The notes beneath the pieces are model-generated. The model worked only from the letters and a program-made list of their open reading frames with translations. It ran no database searches and was not told the DNA's origin. Position numbers and translations under genes: made by a program. This document shows positions 25,467-33,502 of a stretch of 64,000 nucleotides of DNA, one piece after another. The DNA is from Streptomyces sp. NRRL F-2580 (lineage in GTDB: Bacteria; Actinomycetota; Actinomycetes; Streptomycetales; Streptomycetaceae). Each line of letters opens with the position of its first letter. The first letter of the stretch is position 1. The stretch spans positions 47,893 to 111,892 of the forward strand of contig NZ_JOIR01000031.1 in the NCBI RefSeq assembly GCF_000720115.1, in the 5' to 3' direction.

Positions 25467-26146
25467 CGGCCCGGCCCCCGGACCAGTTCCCCGACCCGCC
25501 GGATGTGCCCGCGGACCACCGCGGCGGCCGTGTCCGCGTCCCCGGCCCGCAGCGCGTCCAGGATCTCGGCGTGCTCGGCCAGGGTGCGCTCCAGCCGGTC
25601 GGGGTGGGCGTGCAGCAGGGCCACGCCCATCCGCAGCTGCCGGTCGCGTAGCTGGTCGTAGAGCCGGCACAGGATCTGGTTCCCGGCGCTGCGCACGATC
25701 TCGGCGTGGAAGCCGCGGTCGGCGGCCGTCATCGCGGCGAGGTCGCCCCCGGCGGCGTGCCGGCGCTGTTCCTCCAGCAGGGCCGCGAGCCGGTCCAGCA
25801 GGCCGGGCGGCGCCGGTACGGCCCTGCGTACAGTGAACTCCTCGACCAGCAGCCGGGTTTCGAGCACGTCCGTGATTTCCTGCGCGGAGACCGGCAGCAC
25901 CAGCGCGCCCTTCTTCGGGTACAGCTTCAGCAGTCCCTCGGTCTCCAGGCGCAGCAGCGCCTCGCGGACCGGGGTGCGGGACACCCCGACGGCCTCGGCC
26001 AGTTCGCCCTCGGTGAGGAGGGTGCCGCCTTCGTAGCGGCGGTCGAGAACTCCCTGCTTGACGTGCCGGTAGACGCGTTCGGCGGCGGTGGCCGTGGGTG
26101 TGGCGATGGCGGTGGCGGTCTGGGCGGGCGGCGCGGCGGACGGCAT
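25463..26146 (-). CDS. GntR (FadR-type) transcriptional regulator
   Basis: A 227-aa repressor. The winged helix reads ERVYRHVKQGVLDRRYEGGTLLTEGELAEAVGVSRTPVREALLRLETEGLLKLYPKKGALVLP, and the C-terminal FCD helical domain contains DRGFHAEIVRSAGNQILCRLYDQLRDRQLRMG. FCD domains bind carboxylic acids, often with a metal held by conserved Asp/His residues. It is the first gene of a GTGA-coupled unit with the MFS transporter. TATCCT lies exactly 6 nt before the ATG at 26146, suggesting a leaderless transcript. The promoter region (TATCTATCCTGTGC) is likely also the autoregulatory site. Confidence 0.9.
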   Translation of the reverse strand: MPSAAPPAQTATAIATPTATAAERVYRHVKQGVLDRRYEGGTLLTEGELAEAVGVSRTPVREALLRLETEGLLKLYPKKGALVLPVSAQEITDVLETRLLVEEFTVRRAVPAPPGLLDRLAALLEEQRRHAAGGDLAAMTAADRGFHAEIVRSAGNQILCRLYDQLRDRQLRMGVALLHAHPDRLERTLAEHAEILDALRAGDADTAAAVVRGHIRRVGELVRGPGR

Positions 26147-26291
26147 GCGCACAGGATAGATACATGAGGGGTGCACCGGCCGCCCCGTCCGGGATGTGGA
26201 CCCGCGCCCCGCGCCGGTGCATCGAAGGATGTAGCCGGGCTTCGTCCACCCGCAGGACGTACCGGGCCCCGCGCGCCGGGACTCTGAAGTC

Positions 26292-27512
26292 ATGGCCCAC
26301 ACGACCCTCGTCGCCCCCGCGGTGACCGCGACCCGGCTCCCCCTCCTCGACGTCCTGCGCGGCGCCGCCATCCTCGGCACCCTCATGACCAACGTCTGGA
26401 TCTTCGCCTCCCCCGGCTCGGAGTGGAGCGTGCTCCAGGGCGGTCTGGGAGCGCCCGACCCGATCGCGGACCCCTCCGCGGCGAACCTCGCCGAGACCGT
26501 GTTCCGGTTCCTCGCCGACGGTAAGTTCCTGTCCCTGCTGACGATCCTGTTCGGGGTCGGCCTGGCCATCCAGTACGACTCCGCCGCGCGCCGCGGCGAG
26601 CCGTGGCCCGGGCGCTACCCGCGGCGGGCCGCGTTCCTCTTCCTGGAGGGCACGGTCCACTTCGTCCTCGTCTTCGCCTGGGACGTGCTGATGGGGTACG
26701 CCGTCACCGCCCTGCTGGTGGCCTGGCTGCTGGCGCGCTCCGAGAAGGTGCGGCGGGTGGCGATGTGGACCGCGGGCGGGCTGCACCTGGCCCTCGTCGG
26801 CCTCGTGACGCTCGGGGAGCTCGCCGGTCCGGCCTCGGGGCCCAAGGCCCCCGACCCCGGGGCCGTCCGGCTCTACGCCCACGGCAGCTGGTCCGACCAG
26901 ATCGCCTTCCGGCTCGACCACGCCCTCGCGCTGCGCATCGAGCCCGTCTTCTCCTTCGGGCTGCTCGTCTTCCTCTTCCTCCTCGGCATCCGGCTGCACC
27001 GCGCCGGCGCCTTCGCACCGACCGCCGGCGGGCACCGGATCCGGGTCCGGATGGGCGCCTGGGGTCTCGGCGTCGGACTGCCGCTGGGCATCGCCTCCGC
27101 CCTCGGCGGATCCGACTTCTTCTTCCTGGGCCGCTACGGCACCGCCCCGCTGATCGCCGTCGGGTACATCGGCCTGATCGGCTGCGTCCTCGACCGCTTC
27201 CGGGTGCGCGGCGCCGACGCCCTCGGCTCCGTCGGCCGCACCGCCCTGTCCTGCTACGTCGGCCAGAACCTGCTGTGCGTGCTGCTCTGCTACGGCGTCG
27301 GACTGGGACTCGCCGAGCGACTGGGCGGCAGCGGACCCTGGTGGGTGATGGGCCTGTGGGCGGCGGTGAGCCTCACGCTGCTCGCCGCGTCCCGGCTCTG
27401 GCTGCGCCGCTTCGAGCGGGGCCCGCTGGAGGCCGTACAGCACCGGATCCTCAGGCGCCGCCCGTCCGCGGGGGGACGCCCGTCCGCGGGGGGACGCCCG
27501 TCCGCGGGGTGA
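26292..27512 (+). CDS. DUF418 membrane protein
   Basis: A 406-aa polytopic protein of the DUF418 (YeiB-like) family. It opens with LPLLDVLRGAAILGTLMTNVWIF, the family's hallmark first helix, and has about 8-9 further helices, with the DUF418 domain proper in the second half (RLDHALALRIEPVFSF...RTALSCYVGQNLLCVLLCYGVGLG). The family is distantly related to acyltransferase_3 membrane proteins; function is unknown. The last residues are encoded by an 18-bp tandem repeat (PSAGGR three times) that also forms the C-terminus of the convergent I42 inhibitor gene, and the two genes overlap by 62 bp. The ATG at 26292 has no strong SD. Confidence 0.88.
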   Translation: MAHTTLVAPAVTATRLPLLDVLRGAAILGTLMTNVWIFASPGSEWSVLQGGLGAPDPIADPSAANLAETVFRFLADGKFLSLLTILFGVGLAIQYDSAARRGEPWPGRYPRRAAFLFLEGTVHFVLVFAWDVLMGYAVTALLVAWLLARSEKVRRVAMWTAGGLHLALVGLVTLGELAGPASGPKAPDPGAVRLYAHGSWSDQIAFRLDHALALRIEPVFSFGLLVFLFLLGIRLHRAGAFAPTAGGHRIRVRMGAWGLGVGLPLGIASALGGSDFFFLGRYGTAPLIAVGYIGLIGCVLDRFRVRGADALGSVGRTALSCYVGQNLLCVLLCYGVGLGLAERLGGSGPWWVMGLWAAVSLTLLAASRLWLRRFERGPLEAVQHRILRRRPSAGGRPSAGGRPSAG

Positions 27513-27807
27513 CCTCCACGTCCAGCACGAACTCGTCGTACGGGGCCTCCTGCGGGTAGGGCGGCCGGACCTGCGCGAAGCGGATCCGGGCCCGGCCGCC
27601 GCCCGGGGCCAGGCCCCGTACGACGTACGTCCGATCGACCACGGCCCCGGGGAGGCCGTCGCCGCAGGCCGACGGCCCCTCCGCCACCGCCACCACGTCC
27701 GCGTCCCCCGTGACCTGCCAGGTCCACACGTACCCGCGCGCGCCGCGTCCGGTGAGCCGCAGCTCGTACGGCTCACCGGGGCTCAGCACGACGCTCCGTA
27801 CCTCCAC
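27451..27807 (-). CDS. Chagasin-like (I42) cysteine peptidase inhibitor
   Basis: A 118-aa protein matching the I42/chagasin fold of inhibitors of papain-like peptidases. The strand-loop pattern includes GEPYELRLTGRGARGYVWTWQ (loop 2-type Gly-x-x-W region), then GLAPGGGRARIRFAQVRPPYPQEAPYDEFVLDVEV. It lies 25 bp downstream of the C1-type peptidase gene on the same strand, with GAGAGG before the GTG start, so the pair forms an operon. Inhibition of that enzyme is an inference from family and position. There is no signal peptide, unlike many bacterial I42 proteins. The tail (TPRTGVPPRTGVPPRTGGA) is an 18-bp repeat expansion shared with the opposite gene. Confidence 0.75.
   Translation of the reverse strand: MEVRSVVLSPGEPYELRLTGRGARGYVWTWQVTGDADVVAVAEGPSACGDGLPGAVVDRTYVVRGLAPGGGRARIRFAQVRPPYPQEAPYDEFVLDVEVTPRTGVPPRTGVPPRTGGA
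27461..27509. repeat. 18-bp tandem repeat, about 2.7 copies, in overlapping gene tails
   Basis: CCCGTCCGCGGGGGGACG is repeated in tandem. Read on the plus strand it gives the PSAGGR repeats ending the DUF418 protein; on the minus strand it gives TGVPPR repeats ending the I42 inhibitor. Both frames stay open because the unit is a multiple of three. Confidence 0.9.
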
Positions 27808-27832
27808 GCCAGGTCCTCTCCGCTGCCGGATC

Positions 27833-29755
27833 TCAGCCGACGGGGCCGATGACCGCCCCCTCGTGCCAGCCCGCGCCTCCCCCGGACTCCGTCCGGGAGG
27901 TGCCCCCGCGCCAGTAGTGCTGGAGGCGGCGGTCGGTGCGCAGGACGACGACTTCCAGGTTGAACCCGAAGCTGCCCTGGAGCATCCCGGTGACCGAGGC
28001 GACGTCGTGCCCGAAGACCGCGCTGCGGGTCCAGGCCGAGCCTGCGGCGTTGCCGCGCCACCAGTGCTCCACGCGCCCGCCGGCGACGGCCACGCACAGC
28101 TCGTAGTTCCCGGCGGTGTCCTCGTCGGCGGCCCCGTACTGCCCCTCGATCAGGCACGGCGCGGAGACGGCGGGCGTGCCGCTGCCGAAGACCTCCCCGG
28201 CGCGCCAGGCGAAGCCGTTCGGGTCGTCGCGCCACCACAGCTGCATGCGGCCGTCCGTGCGGGCGGCGACGAGGTCGAGGTGGCGGCCGCGGGTCTGGAC
28301 GAGGGCGGGCCCGAAGTGGGCGATGCCGGAGGCGAAGCGGCCGCCGTCGTTCCAGGTCCAGGGGGCGCCGTTGATGCGCCACCAGTGGTTCAGGCGGCCG
28401 TCGGCGGTCCGTACGACCACCTCGAAGTTGCCCGGCTTGCCGTAGTCGCTCTGGATGAAGGCCGGGGTCGAGCCGACGGCCGCGTCGCCCGGCCCGAAGG
28501 CGCCGCCGTCGCGCCAGACGCGCACGGACTGCTCGAAGTACCAGTGGCGCAGCCGGCCGCCGGTGGTCACGTGCAGGGACTCCATGTTGCGGTTGTAGGT
28601 GGTCCCGGTGAAGGCGGGCTGGCCGGAGGCGTCGCTCGCGAAGGTGTCCGCGCGGGCCCACGCGAAGGGGGCGTCGCCCTCGCGCCACCAGTGCTGGAGA
28701 CGGCCGCCGGTGGTGGTGGCGAGGAGCTCGAAGTTGCGGTGGGCGCGGCCGTTGCCGCTCTCGTAGACGTTGCCGGTGTGCAAGCGGCGCTTGGTCCACG
28801 GGTCGATGTTGGTGCCGCGCAGGCCGCACTTGGCCCAGTGGTCGATGTCGACCTCGCCGTAGGCGATCCGGCCGTAGCCGCCCACGTGGTAGCCGGTCCC
28901 CCAGGAGTTCTTGAACAGCCAGCAGCCGGCCGCGTCGTCGTAGCCGACGATGAGCACGCAGTGGCCGCCCGCGAGCCGGTCGCTGGTCTGGTGGTAGACG
29001 CCGGAGCCGAGGCCGAAGAAGTCGTCGTACACGTCGAAGCAGGCGGTCAGCGGGCCGACCGTGTCCAGCCAGACCTTCTGCTGCTCGACGTCGCCCAGCC
29101 GCACGTAGTCGGGGATCCGGACGGTGCGCCCGGACCGGTCCCAGCTGGGCGTGTACTCGGCGCGCCAGGCGTCGCGGCGGGCGGCGGGCAGACCGGCGGG
29201 CGGGGTGCTGTACGGCCAGCAGTCCGGGTCGGCGAGCCCCCCGTTGTCCTTGATCCAGTCGAGCGCGGTCTCCGGATTGGAGCCCTGCCCGCAGGTGAAG
29301 CGCAGACCGTCGTGCACGTCCCCCTCCGAGCGCTCCGCCCACACGCAGTGCTCGATGCGGGCCATGGCCTCCACCAGGCCGGCGGCGCCGAAGGCCCAGC
29401 AGGAACCGCACGGGTTCTGGTCCTTCACCTTGGTGATCCACGGCCACCCCCAGCGGCCGCGCCAGTCCACGGCGGCGGGCCGGGCCGCGCCGGCCGTCGG
29501 CGGGCCCGCCAGGAACCCGTGGGCGGCCCGGCGCCGGGTCAGATGGGGATTCCCGCTCGCGTGCCCGAGGAGCGCCCGCAGATCGACGGCCCCCACGTCC
29601 TCGGCGGGCGTCAGGTTCGTCCCGGGCTCCAGGCCGAGCGAGGGCCTCGGCACCGGCTCCTCGTCGGCCAGGTGCTCCATGACGGACCAGCGCGCCCCCC
29701 GCGCCGCGAGCCGCGCCCGCAGCTCCCCCACCGTCTGGACAGACTCCTCCGGCAT
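27833..29755 (-). CDS. Papain-like (C1) cysteine peptidase with C-terminal propeller-like repeat domain
   Basis: A 640-aa protein. Residues 1-90 look like a propeptide or N-terminal extension. Residues 95-320 are a C1A peptidase: oxyanion Gln113 and catalytic Cys119 in KDQNPCGSCWAF, His265 in GGHCVLIVGYDD and Asn283 in FKNSWGTGYH. All residues needed for activity are present. From about 325 to the end, six or more repeats with the signature GRLxHWWR (HWWREG, HWYFEQ, HWWRIN, LWWRDD, HWWRGN, HYWRGG) resemble PLL-type or tectonin-like propeller lectins, which suggests glycan binding. No signal peptide or anchor is seen from the chosen ATG 29755, which follows a GGGGG-containing leader. The inhibitor gene lies directly downstream. 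Confidence 0.88.
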   Translation of the reverse strand: MPEESVQTVGELRARLAARGARWSVMEHLADEEPVPRPSLGLEPGTNLTPAEDVGAVDLRALLGHASGNPHLTRRRAAHGFLAGPPTAGAARPAAVDWRGRWGWPWITKVKDQNPCGSCWAFGAAGLVEAMARIEHCVWAERSEGDVHDGLRFTCGQGSNPETALDWIKDNGGLADPDCWPYSTPPAGLPAARRDAWRAEYTPSWDRSGRTVRIPDYVRLGDVEQQKVWLDTVGPLTACFDVYDDFFGLGSGVYHQTSDRLAGGHCVLIVGYDDAAGCWLFKNSWGTGYHVGGYGRIAYGEVDIDHWAKCGLRGTNIDPWTKRRLHTGNVYESGNGRAHRNFELLATTTGGRLQHWWREGDAPFAWARADTFASDASGQPAFTGTTYNRNMESLHVTTGGRLRHWYFEQSVRVWRDGGAFGPGDAAVGSTPAFIQSDYGKPGNFEVVVRTADGRLNHWWRINGAPWTWNDGGRFASGIAHFGPALVQTRGRHLDLVAARTDGRMQLWWRDDPNGFAWRAGEVFGSGTPAVSAPCLIEGQYGAADEDTAGNYELCVAVAGGRVEHWWRGNAAGSAWTRSAVFGHDVASVTGMLQGSFGFNLEVVVLRTDRRLQHYWRGGTSRTESGGGAGWHEGAVIGPVG

Positions 29756-29919
29756 ACCGGCCCCCCAGTGTGCAACCGCTCGGATGCGAGACCCGCGAGC
29801 GTCCCTCCCCCACCGGGGGGCGTCAAGGGGGTCCGCACGGTCGCGCGGTGGCACGGGGGGCGTGCCGCCCGGACGTTCCCCGGTGTCGTGTGCCGGGCGG
29901 GCCGGGGCGGGCGGGGGGT

Positions 29920-30189
29920 TCAGCCGTGCAGGGCCGCGCGGATCCGGCGGACGGAGGGGTTCACCATCGCCGGGTGGTCGCCGACGACCACCGTCGGGAC
30001 GGTCTCGTTGCCGTCGGCGACGCTGCGGACGAAGGCCGCCGCCTCGGGGTCCCGCCAGATGTTGACCTTCCGGTACGGGATCCGGGCCAGGCGCAGCTGC
30101 GTGCGGAGCTTGATGCAGAACGTGCACCCCGGCCGCCAGTACATCGTGACGGTGTTCGCCGTGACGTCGCTCGCCTTGACGTCGTTCAT
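29920..30189 (-). CDS. Glutaredoxin-like protein (mycoredoxin type)
   Basis: An 89-aa thioredoxin-fold protein with active site C-T-F-C in YWRPGCTFCIKLRTQLR and a conserved TVPTVVV cis-Pro segment. In actinobacteria such small glutaredoxins act as mycoredoxins, reducing mixed disulfides between proteins and mycothiol. The preferred ATG at 30189 (MNDVKASDV) has a weak SD; GTG 30219 would add ten residues. It is a single-gene unit upstream of the peptidase gene by 164 bp and divergent from the DUF1266 gene. Confidence 0.9.
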   Translation of the reverse strand: MNDVKASDVTANTVTMYWRPGCTFCIKLRTQLRLARIPYRKVNIWRDPEAAAFVRSVADGNETVPTVVVGDHPAMVNPSVRRIRAALHG

Positions 30190-30321
30190 CGCGCCGCCGG
30201 GTGGACGGACTTCGCGCACAGGATCCTGATCACGCCCTGAAGCCTATGCCGGAAACCGCCGATCAGGGTGAGGACCCTACGGGCCGGACCACCCGCGGAG
30301 GGGCCCGTATAAGGTCCCCGT

Positions 30322-31527
30322 ATGGGCACCTGGATCGCGCCGAGCGTCATCGAGAGAGAGCTGTACGAGGCCAAGACCGCCGGCGACTGGGCCGCGTACT
30401 TCGACGTACTCGCCCGCGCCCAGCTCTACCTGGTCCAGCACCGCGTCCAGTCCGACGCGCACCCCGACTCCGTGTTCTTCCACGCCACCCCGGACCGCAT
30501 GCTCGTCGTCCACACCGCCGGCATGCTGCCCGCCCCCACCCCCGAGACGGTCTTCGAGTCCCGGAGCCTGGGCTGGTTCTCCAAGGTCTGGGGCCCCGGG
30601 GACCCCGCCTTCCTCGCCGTGAACCCGGGGTCACCCACCGAGGCCTACCTCACCACCACCCCCGCCGACCTGGCCCGCTGGCGGGCGCACGCGGACGCCG
30701 CGCCCCAGTACGGCCTGCCCGACGGGAAGGTCCACGCCCTCTTCACCGGCGGCCCGCTGCACGGGCCCATCGCCCACGGCCTCGCCATCGGCGGCCATCT
30801 CGCCGTGACGAACGGCGAGTTCTGGAACGCGCTCGCCTACCACGGCAGCGGCTACCAGCACGAGCGCCGCCGCGTCGGGAAGAGCTGGAGCATCACCGAC
30901 CGCGCCGACTGGCTCGCCACCCTGGAGCAGCTCCTGAGCGTGGACATGGTCAGCCCCGTCTGGGAGTTCGCGCTCCGCGTCCGCCGCGTCCTCGCCTCCG
31001 ACTTCGCCGGGCCCGTCGACGTCGAGCACTGGCGGCACGCCGCCGAGGCCAGCCTGCGCCGCAGCGCCGAGCGCTCCGCAGAGCCGCAGCTCACCCCCGA
31101 CGGGGTCACCGTCGCCCAGCCGCGCCCGACCGCCGAGGTGGAGGGCGAGATCGCCGGCGTCAGGCGCCTCATCGGCCGGATCGCCCGCTACGAGCAGCGC
31201 TTCCGCGCCGACGGGCTGCTCCCCGAGGACGGCTGGGTCCGTTCGGTGGAGGCCTGGGACCTCGGCCGGGCCTCCCAGATGGCCCGCTGGGGCATCGGCT
31301 GCCGCTACGGCACCCTCCACGAGGCCGAGAAGGCCGTACTGCGCGCCGGGGAGGCGGCCCGCCAGACGTACCGCTCGTGGGAGGAGTTCTCCGCCGGGTA
31401 CGTCCTCGGCCGGTGCCTGCACTTCGACGAGGAGGAGTTCGGCACCTGGTACACGAGCGCCCTCGCCGCCCACGTAGAGCTGACCACCGACCCGGCCAGT
31501 CCGTGGCTCAACATCCCCTGGAACTGA
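30322..31527 (+). CDS. DUF1266 domain protein
   Basis: A 401-aa cytosolic protein. The N-terminal ~170 residues resemble an SseB-like fold (FFHATPDRMLVVHTAGML...PADLARWRAHADAAPQYGLPDGKVHALFTGGPLHGPIA). The C-terminal half carries the DUF1266 pattern (SWSITDRADWLATLEQLLSVDM, then VEAWDLGRASQMARWGIGCRYGT, then SAGYVLGRCLHFDEE, near a final W-x-x-IPW). DUF1266 function is unknown; the domain is frequent in Streptomyces and Gammaproteobacteria. AAGGT lies 6 nt before the ATG. The combination of an SseB-like and a DUF1266 domain in one protein is notable given the separate SseB-like gene at 10.4 kb. Confidence 0.75.
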   Translation: MGTWIAPSVIERELYEAKTAGDWAAYFDVLARAQLYLVQHRVQSDAHPDSVFFHATPDRMLVVHTAGMLPAPTPETVFESRSLGWFSKVWGPGDPAFLAVNPGSPTEAYLTTTPADLARWRAHADAAPQYGLPDGKVHALFTGGPLHGPIAHGLAIGGHLAVTNGEFWNALAYHGSGYQHERRRVGKSWSITDRADWLATLEQLLSVDMVSPVWEFALRVRRVLASDFAGPVDVEHWRHAAEASLRRSAERSAEPQLTPDGVTVAQPRPTAEVEGEIAGVRRLIGRIARYEQRFRADGLLPEDGWVRSVEAWDLGRASQMARWGIGCRYGTLHEAEKAVLRAGEAARQTYRSWEEFSAGYVLGRCLHFDEEEFGTWYTSALAAHVELTTDPASPWLNIPWN

Positions 31528-31601
31528 CCGCTTCCGGTAATCACCGCACGCGGCCCAAAATCGGCGGCAGACCCGCACCCGCCCCGACTAGCCTCGCGGC
31601 C

Positions 31602-32021
31602 ATGACTGTTGAGCTGAATGAGACGGTGCGCGGGCTGCTCGACTCCCCGCACCCCGCCGTGCTGTCGACCATCAACCCCGACGGCAGCCCGCAGAGTTCG
31701 GTGATCTGGGTGACCCGCGACGGGGGCGACCTGCTGATCTCCACCGAGCAGGGTCGCCGCAAGGAGCGCAACATCGTCCGGGACGGGCGGGTCGGCCTCA
31801 CCGTCTTCGACCTGGCCAACCCCTTCCTCTACGCCGAGATCCGCGGCACGGCCACCGTCACCGAGGACGTCGGCCGCGCGGTGGCCGTCCGCATCGCCGA
31901 GGAGTACCTCGGCCCGGGCGCCGGCAAGGAGTACCGCGACGCCCCGGCGGAGGCCGTCCGCGTGGTCGTCCGCATCACCCCGACCAAGGTCCTCGGCAAC
32001 GCCGCACGCGCCGCGGGCTAG
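31602..32021 (+). CDS. PPOX class F420/FMN-dependent oxidoreductase
   Basis: A 139-aa split-barrel flavoprotein: LDSPHPAVLSTINPDGSPQSSVIWVTRDGGDLLISTEQGRRKERNIVRDGRVGLTVFDLANP. This is the actinobacterial pattern of F420-dependent PPOX enzymes of the Rv1155 type. These bind the deazaflavin F420 (or FMN) and reduce small molecules; the substrate is unknown. The C-terminal strand (VVVRITPTKVLGNAAR) is complete. It lies 74 bp downstream of the DUF1266 gene on the same strand and could be co-transcribed. It is convergent with the YcxB-like gene. Confidence 0.9.
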   Translation: MTVELNETVRGLLDSPHPAVLSTINPDGSPQSSVIWVTRDGGDLLISTEQGRRKERNIVRDGRVGLTVFDLANPFLYAEIRGTATVTEDVGRAVAVRIAEEYLGPGAGKEYRDAPAEAVRVVVRITPTKVLGNAARAAG

Positions 32022-32036
32022 GACCCGTCCGGGCGG

Positions 32037-32633
32037 TCAGATGCGCCGCAGGTTCCGGTCGAAGAGGGCCCGCACCCGGTCCACGTCGGCCGGCTCCTGC
32101 GCGCCGCGCTTGGGCAGCACGAAGACCCCGCGGGTGTTCTTGGTCTTGACCGCGAAGAACTCGTCCGTCTCGAAGTACCAGGGGAACACCCGCCACTCGA
32201 TGTCCCCGGACAGCTCCCCGCCTCCGCCCCGGCCCGTGGCCGTGCCCGTGCCCGCCCCCGTGGTCGTCAGCCGGTCCTCGCGGACGACCGTCCGACAGGC
32301 GCCGTACTCCTCCATGTCCGCGTACTGCTCCTGCGCGGTGCGCGCCAGGACCCGGGGGAGGACGACCAGCACGGCGACCACGGCACAGGCCATCACGAAG
32401 GCCGTCACGGCGGGCGAGAACCCCTTGAGCGTCGGCAGCAGCCACGAGATCCCCAGGCTGAACGCCACGAGGACGATCTGGCCCCGGATCCCCGGCCAGG
32501 TCCCGAAGGTGAACCGCCGCACGGCCTTCGTGTAGTCGCCCAGCGTCGGCTCGTAGACGAAGGTGACCTGCTCGGCCGACTGCTCGGTCGACTGCTCGGC
32601 CGGCTGCTGTCCGTGATCCCCACCCATGTTCAT
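32037..32633 (-). CDS. YcxB-like membrane protein
   Basis: A 198-aa protein with a YcxB-type layout: a short soluble start, two adjacent membrane helices (IRGQIVLVAFSLGISWLL, VTAFVMACAVVAVLVVLP), then a C-terminal beta-rich cytosolic domain (VFPWYFETDEFFAVKTKNTRGVFVLPKRGAQEPADVDRVRALFDRNL). YcxB-like proteins have no established function. The N-terminus has a Gln/Ser/Glu repeat (AEQSTEQSAEQ). ATG 32633 or 32627 could be the true start, as no clear SD distinguishes them. Confidence 0.75.
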   Translation of the reverse strand: MNMGGDHGQQPAEQSTEQSAEQVTFVYEPTLGDYTKAVRRFTFGTWPGIRGQIVLVAFSLGISWLLPTLKGFSPAVTAFVMACAVVAVLVVLPRVLARTAQEQYADMEEYGACRTVVREDRLTTTGAGTGTATGRGGGGELSGDIEWRVFPWYFETDEFFAVKTKNTRGVFVLPKRGAQEPADVDRVRALFDRNLRRI

Positions 32634-32677
32634 GGCGCGGAGCATAGCCGCAGGTCAACCGGTGGCGGCAGGCCTGT

Positions 32678-33442
32678 TCACGGCAGATCGGGCCGGACCT
32701 CCCACCAGGCGTCGACCGCCTCCGCCACCGGGTCGGCGTCCGGCAGGTGGGGGCGTACGGCGGTCAGCCAGGGGATCAGGCTCTTGATGCGGCGCAGGTG
32801 CCGGATGCGGTGGTGCGGGAGGTCGCGCCAGCCGCGGCCCTGCGCCGCGGCCTGCGCCGGGGTGAGGTCGATCAGGGCCAGCAGCTCCCGGCACAGCGCC
32901 ACCGGGTCGCCGCCGCGGGCCGCGCCGAACTGCTGGATCAAGTAGGCGTGTACGCAGGCCAGTTCGGGAGCCCCGGCCAGTGCGGGCGTGCCCTCGGCGC
33001 GCGCGCAGCGGTGCGTGGCGGCCAGCGCGATCCGGCCCCAGCGCAGGCGGACCTCGTCCGGGAGGTGTTCGTCCCGCATGCGCACTCCGGCGAGGACGCG
33101 CAGGGTCCGCGGCTGGGGTTCGTCCCGCAGCGGCGGTCCGGTGGCCAGCCAGGCCTCCAGGTCCTCCAGCGAGTGCCCGTCGGGCGGCACCGAGGTCAGC
33201 ACCTGCCCGCGGGTGAGCAGGGCGACCATGGCGCCCGTGAGGTGGACCCTCGCCGTGCGTCCGGCGTCGAAGGAGCCGACGGGCCGCCCGTACCGCTCGA
33301 TGCGGCGCAGGCCCAGCCTCGACTCCCCGACGGCGTAGACCTGCCCGGCCCGGGCCACCCCGCCGACGCACCGGACCACGCACACGCCGCCCGTGACGTC
33401 GGCCTCCTCGACGGAGTACACCTGCAATTCGGCGATGGACAC
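32678..33442 (-). CDS. Hypothetical protein with EF-Tu domain-2-like N-terminus
   Basis: A 254-aa protein I cannot place. The first ~85 residues (MSIAELQVYSVEEADVTGGVCVVRCVGGVARAGQVYAVGE...FDAGRTARVHLTG) resemble the beta-barrel domain 2 of translational GTPases (EF-Tu type). No GTP-binding domain is present. The remainder is helical and basic (RGWRDLPHHRIRHLRRIKSLIPWLTAVRPHL), with a His/Arg-rich segment. A link to translation or RNA is only a guess. It stands alone between the YcxB-like and GNAT genes, on the same strand as both. Confidence 0.6.
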   Translation of the reverse strand: MSIAELQVYSVEEADVTGGVCVVRCVGGVARAGQVYAVGESRLGLRRIERYGRPVGSFDAGRTARVHLTGAMVALLTRGQVLTSVPPDGHSLEDLEAWLATGPPLRDEPQPRTLRVLAGVRMRDEHLPDEVRLRWGRIALAATHRCARAEGTPALAGAPELACVHAYLIQQFGAARGGDPVALCRELLALIDLTPAQAAAQGRGWRDLPHHRIRHLRRIKSLIPWLTAVRPHLPDADPVAEAVDAWWEVRPDLP

Positions 33443-33502
33443 CCGGCCCCCTTCCCCGGGCGGGAGATTACCGCCGCCGCGGGGGCGGGCACACGGCCCG
33501 GG

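Noticed and set aside
24075..27776. Apparent 1233-aa protein joining DUF418-antisense, GntR-antisense frame and the MFS transporter
   Set aside because: Only the part below 25466 is a real protein (MFS); the upstream part is antisense or out of frame to gntR and DUF418.
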